From: Aeromicrobium yanjiei
GTDB lineage: Bacteria > Actinomycetota > Actinomycetes > Propionibacteriales > Nocardioidaceae
Assembly (NCBI RefSeq): GCF_009649075.1
Contig: NZ_CP045737.1
Span: 2,418,001 to 2,482,000, forward strand
Direction of reading: 5' to 3'
Length of the DNA stretch: 64,000 nucleotides
A program made the position numbers and the translations under genes. Under the pieces are notes generated by a model, which did no database searches, was not told where the DNA came from, and was given only the letters and a program-made list of their open reading frames with translations. Positions 61,560 to 64,000 of the stretch are shown here, in pieces; positions within the stretch are counted from its first letter, which is position 1; every line of letters starts with the position of its first letter.

Positions 61560-62534
61560 ATGACGACGGCGCTGAACCGGCTCCCCCTCTACTGGCAGAT
61601 CTGCCTCATCAACGGGCTCGTCTTCCTGATCGGCACGATCGTCCTCGCACTGTCTCCTGCCACGATCTCGACCCGCGTGCTGGTCTCCGAGGCGATCGTC
61701 CTGCTGGTGGGGTTCGTCCTGATCCTGGTGGCGAACGCCCTGCTGGTGCGCTCGACGCTGGCGCCGCTCGAACGTCTGACGCAGCTCAGTGAGCGCGTCG
61801 ACCTGCAGTCCCCGCGGGAGCGGCTCACCGAGGACGGAGACGGCACCGTCGCCCGACTCGTCCGGGCGTACAACGAGATGCTGGACCGGCTCGAGGCCGA
61901 GCGGAGCAGCAGCAACGCCAAGGCGCTGGCCGCACAGGAGGCCGAGCGGCACCGCATCGCCCAGGAGCTGCACGACGAGGTGGGCCAGGGGCTGACGGCG
62001 GTGCTGCTCGGTCTCAAGCGCGCTGCCGACCGCGCACCCGACGACATCGCCGACGAGCTGCGGGGCGTCGCCGAGATCGCCCGCTCCAGCCTGGACGAGG
62101 TGCGCGACGTCGCCCGGCGCCTGCGCCCGGGCGTGCTGGACGACCTGGGCCTGCTCAGCGCGCTCGCCGCCGCGTGCACCGACTTCACCACCCACAGCGG
62201 GGTGCACGTCCGCCGCGGGTTCGCCCCGAGCCTGCCACCGCTGTCGGTCGAGAAGGAGCTCGTGGTCTATCGCGTCGCGCAGGAGGCCCTGACCAACGTC
62301 GCCCGCCATGCGCGCGCGAGCACCGTCACGGTGTCCCTGTCGACCCAGGGCGATGCGGTCGTCCTGCTGGTCGCGGACGACGGCGTCGGGATGAACGGCC
62401 GGAGCGAGAGCACCGGCATCCGTGGCATGCGCGAGCGCGCCCGACTGGTCGACGGCAGCCTCGTGGTCCGCGGCCGGGTCGGTGGCGGCACCGAGGTACG
62501 CCTCTCGGTGCCCGTCGCGGCGGTGACGCCGTGA
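61560..62534 (+). CDS. Sensor histidine kinase, NarL-type (HisKA_3)
   Basis: A 324-residue two-component sensor. It has two membrane segments (about residues 13-36 and 40-62), a HAMP linker, and a HisKA_3 dimerisation/phosphoacceptor helix (EAERHRIAQELHDEVGQGLTAVLL, phospho-His in LHDE near residue 143), followed by an HATPase domain with NVARHARAS, DDGVGM and GIRGMRERARLVDG. The short loop between the membrane segments suggests an intramembrane-sensing kinase. It partners the response regulator that overlaps it (GTGA). GAGGCT lies 6 nt before the ATG at 61560. Signal unknown. Confidence 0.9.
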   Translation: MTTALNRLPLYWQICLINGLVFLIGTIVLALSPATISTRVLVSEAIVLLVGFVLILVANALLVRSTLAPLERLTQLSERVDLQSPRERLTEDGDGTVARLVRAYNEMLDRLEAERSSSNAKALAAQEAERHRIAQELHDEVGQGLTAVLLGLKRAADRAPDDIADELRGVAEIARSSLDEVRDVARRLRPGVLDDLGLLSALAAACTDFTTHSGVHVRRGFAPSLPPLSVEKELVVYRVAQEALTNVARHARASTVTVSLSTQGDAVVLLVADDGVGMNGRSESTGIRGMRERARLVDGSLVVRGRVGGGTEVRLSVPVAAVTP

Positions 62535-63190
62535 GCACCCGGCCGGACGTGCGGATCCTGCTCGCCGACGACCACGCGCTCGTACGCCGCGGGGTCCGCC
62601 TCATCCTCGACAGCGAGCCCGGCCTGAGGGTCGTGGCGGAGGCCGGCGACGGCGCCGAGGCGGTGGAGGCCGTCCGGACCCAGGAGATCGACCTGGCGAT
62701 CCTCGACGTGTCGATGCCCCGCATGACCGGGCTGCAGGCGGCTCGGGAGATCTCGCGCCGCCGCGATCCCCCGCACATCCTGATGCTCTCGATGCACGAC
62801 AACGAGCAGTACTTCTTCGAGTCGCTCAAGTGCGGTGCCTCCGGCTACGTCCTGAAGTCCGTCGCGGACCAGGACCTCGTCGGCGCCTGCCATGCGGCCG
62901 TCCGCGGCGAGTCGTTCCTCTACCCCGGCGTCATGAGCGCGCTCGTGCGCGACTACCTGGAGCGCCGCCGGCGAGGCGAGAAGGTCTCGGACACGGTCCT
63001 GACCCCACGCGAGGACGAGGTGCTCAAGCTCATCGCCGAGGGCTCGACGTCGCGCGAGATCGCCGAAGCCCTCACGATCAGCCTCAAGACCGTCGAGCGG
63101 CACCGCTCGAACATCCTGGCCAAGCTCGGCATGCGGGACCGCACGGACCTGACCCGGTACGCGATCCGCGCCGGCCTCGTGGAGCCCTGA
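62531..63190 (+). CDS. NarL/FixJ-type response regulator
   Basis: A 219-residue regulator: receiver domain with the acidic pair in ILLADDHALVRRG, the phospho-Asp in AILDVSMPRMTGLQAA (about residue 60), Ser/Thr and the Lys in YVLKSVADQ; and a C-terminal LuxR-type helix-turn-helix (LTPREDEVLKLIAEGSTSREIAEALTISLKTVERHRSNILAKLGM). The start GTG overlaps the kinase stop (GTGA), so the pair is co-translated. Target genes are not apparent from this window. Confidence 0.92.
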   Translation: MSTRPDVRILLADDHALVRRGVRLILDSEPGLRVVAEAGDGAEAVEAVRTQEIDLAILDVSMPRMTGLQAAREISRRRDPPHILMLSMHDNEQYFFESLKCGASGYVLKSVADQDLVGACHAAVRGESFLYPGVMSALVRDYLERRRRGEKVSDTVLTPREDEVLKLIAEGSTSREIAEALTISLKTVERHRSNILAKLGMRDRTDLTRYAIRAGLVEP

Positions 63191-63202
63191 GCCTCGACGG
63201 AC

Positions 63203-63889
63203 TCAGCGCAGCCGTTTCTGGATCTCCTCGACGATCTGCTCGGCAGGGACGTCGAACGCGGCCGCCGGGATCACCGGATCGGGTCGGGTCCCCTTGAGGT
63301 CGATCAGCACACCAGCGGTCTGGCGCTGCTTCGTCTCCCCTCGGGTCCTGCCCCCGACCTGGATGCGCGCGCCGCGGACGCTCGACCACGGGACCTCGAT
63401 CGCCGTGCGATAGCCGCGGTAGCTCAGGTCCTCGGGCCCCAGCACGACACGCCATCGGTGAAGCCGGCCGGTGACCAGTCGGAACCAGTCGGGCAGACCG
63501 AAGACGGTCGCAATCACGACGGCGAAGGCGGCTCCGGGCGACTCGATCGAGTCGACGTCGACGATCGCCTGCACCACGAACGCGGCGGCCAGGATCGGGA
63601 CCGCCGCCCAGGCGGCGACCAGCGGCCAGACCAGGGATCCGGGCGCCTCGATGATCGTCCTCCCGGCCTCGTCGACCGGCAGCTCCCGGCGCCGACGAGG
63701 CAGCACGAAGGCTCGCAGCGCGGCGATCAGGTGCAGCCCGAGGAACACGAGCCCGGCCACGCCGACCACTCGTCCTGCGCCGTCGAGCGCGACGGCCATG
63801 GCTGCGAACGAAGCCAGTCCGACGAGGATCAGGACGACGACTCCGGCGACCCACCCGCGCGAGATCAGCCGTTGGCCGGTGGTCAGCAT
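63203..63889 (-). CDS. Membrane protein with a C-terminal PH-like domain
   Basis: A 228-residue protein with four hydrophobic segments (roughly residues 12-34, 40-58, 82-106 and 115-132) and a C-terminal PH-like part: RLHRWRVVLGPEDLSYRGYRTAIEVPWSSVRGARIQVG, encoded near 63365-63475. It ends with a helix (VPAEQIVEEIQKRLR). This is a common actinobacterial arrangement of unknown function, distantly like the PH proteins at 740-2534. Start: the ATG at 63889 is conventional; an ATG 6 codons earlier is possible. Convergent with the response regulator. Confidence 0.75.
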   Translation of the reverse strand: MLTTGQRLISRGWVAGVVVLILVGLASFAAMAVALDGAGRVVGVAGLVFLGLHLIAALRAFVLPRRRRELPVDEAGRTIIEAPGSLVWPLVAAWAAVPILAAAFVVQAIVDVDSIESPGAAFAVVIATVFGLPDWFRLVTGRLHRWRVVLGPEDLSYRGYRTAIEVPWSSVRGARIQVGGRTRGETKQRQTAGVLIDLKGTRPDPVIPAAAFDVPAEQIVEEIQKRLR

Positions 63890-63941
63890 GGTGTCACCCT
63901 GTCCCATGCAGCGCCGACCGAGCAAGACCCGTCGGCGCGTC

Positions 63942-64000
63942 TCAGCGGAAGTCGCGTCCCTGGTGCCGGGCGGGGATCGCCCGACCCGCCTGGGGGTAGA
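63942..64000 (-). CDS. C-terminal end of a gene continuing past the window
   Basis: The last 59 bases, read on the minus strand, give an open frame ending YPQAGRAIPARHQGRDFR and a TGA at 63942-63944, which could be the C terminus of a protein that starts outside the window. It is too short to identify. The only support is an open frame with a plausible basic/polar ending next to a minus-strand gene. Confidence 0.35.
   Translation of the reverse strand, partial: YPQAGRAIPARHQGRDFR

Overview
The window is a high-GC, gene-dense stretch of actinobacterial chromosome. GTG starts are common, many start codons lie 6 nt behind a TANNNT-like -10 hexamer (leaderless transcription), and the gene content (citramalate synthase, GatCAB, nadABC with a Nudix regulator, MnmA-desulfurase operon, WXG100-like secreted proteins) suits the Nocardioidaceae (Nocardioides or Aeromicrobium type). 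The family assignment is inference from content, not from a search. I saw no rRNA, tRNA, CRISPR array, insertion sequence, prophage or replication origin.

Layout. 0-2.5 kb: start of smc, a small coiled-coil protein, and a pair of bacterial PH-domain membrane proteins. 2.7-7.2 kb: uracil permease, tRNA dihydrouridine synthase, a lipoprotein and glycyl-tRNA synthetase. 7.3-10.3 kb: a zinc uptake operon (znuA-znuC-znuB-zur) behind two Zur-type boxes. 10.3-15.1 kb: an accessory cassette of uncharacterised secreted and membrane proteins led by two WXG100/EspC-like proteins. 15.1-18.8 kb: a GNAT acetyltransferase, a membrane protein, citramalate synthase with an isoleucine-codon leader peptide and terminator, and an orphan protein. 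18.9-22.6 kb: aspartase, ilvE and leuB. 23.1-26.1 kb: a methyltransferase, a YczE-type membrane protein and its divergent MocR regulator. 26.2-29.8 kb: ilvBHC with a second attenuator leader. 29.9-34.7 kb: two related small lipoproteins flanking an odd zinc-ribbon SDR protein, an SseB-like protein and ilvD.

34.7-36.6 kb holds the most interesting locus. A Pycsar-effector-like membrane protein (35441-35938) sits between two SatD-family proteins that keep nucleotide-cyclase-like motifs (an early Asp, GDE, GIGVG) and end in helix-turn-helix segments. An AT-rich control region with repeated GATCAACGCC words lies between the effector and one SatD gene. I suggest this is a cyclic-nucleotide signalling or phage-defence module in which SatD proteins replace the usual cyclase.

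36.7-50.4 kb is mostly housekeeping: an ATP-grasp protein, hydrolases, DUF1540, gatCAB, a REC-flavoprotein fusion, a pseudouridine synthase, a thioredoxin-reductase-like protein, ligA and a short MetE-like methyltransferase. 50.5-54.7 kb holds mnmA and two cysteine desulfurases, one paired with mnmA and one with the NAD genes. 54.7-59.1 kb is a five-gene NAD operon (nrtR-nadA-nadB-nadC-nifS) behind two palindromes that look like NrtR operators. 59.1-64 kb: ATP-dependent DNA ligase, an SPFH protein, a NarL-type two-component pair, a PH-like membrane protein and the tail of another gene.

A recurring structural theme is found at gene ends. At about seven places a short word private to that locus is repeated two to eight times with a period of 10, 21, 30 or similar. 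The word is often present in inverted copies and often straddles a stop codon. Three convergent gene pairs share their two stop codons in a single CTAG. Branched-chain amino acid genes are spread over four transcription units, of which three carry leader peptides rich in Ile, Leu and Val codons.
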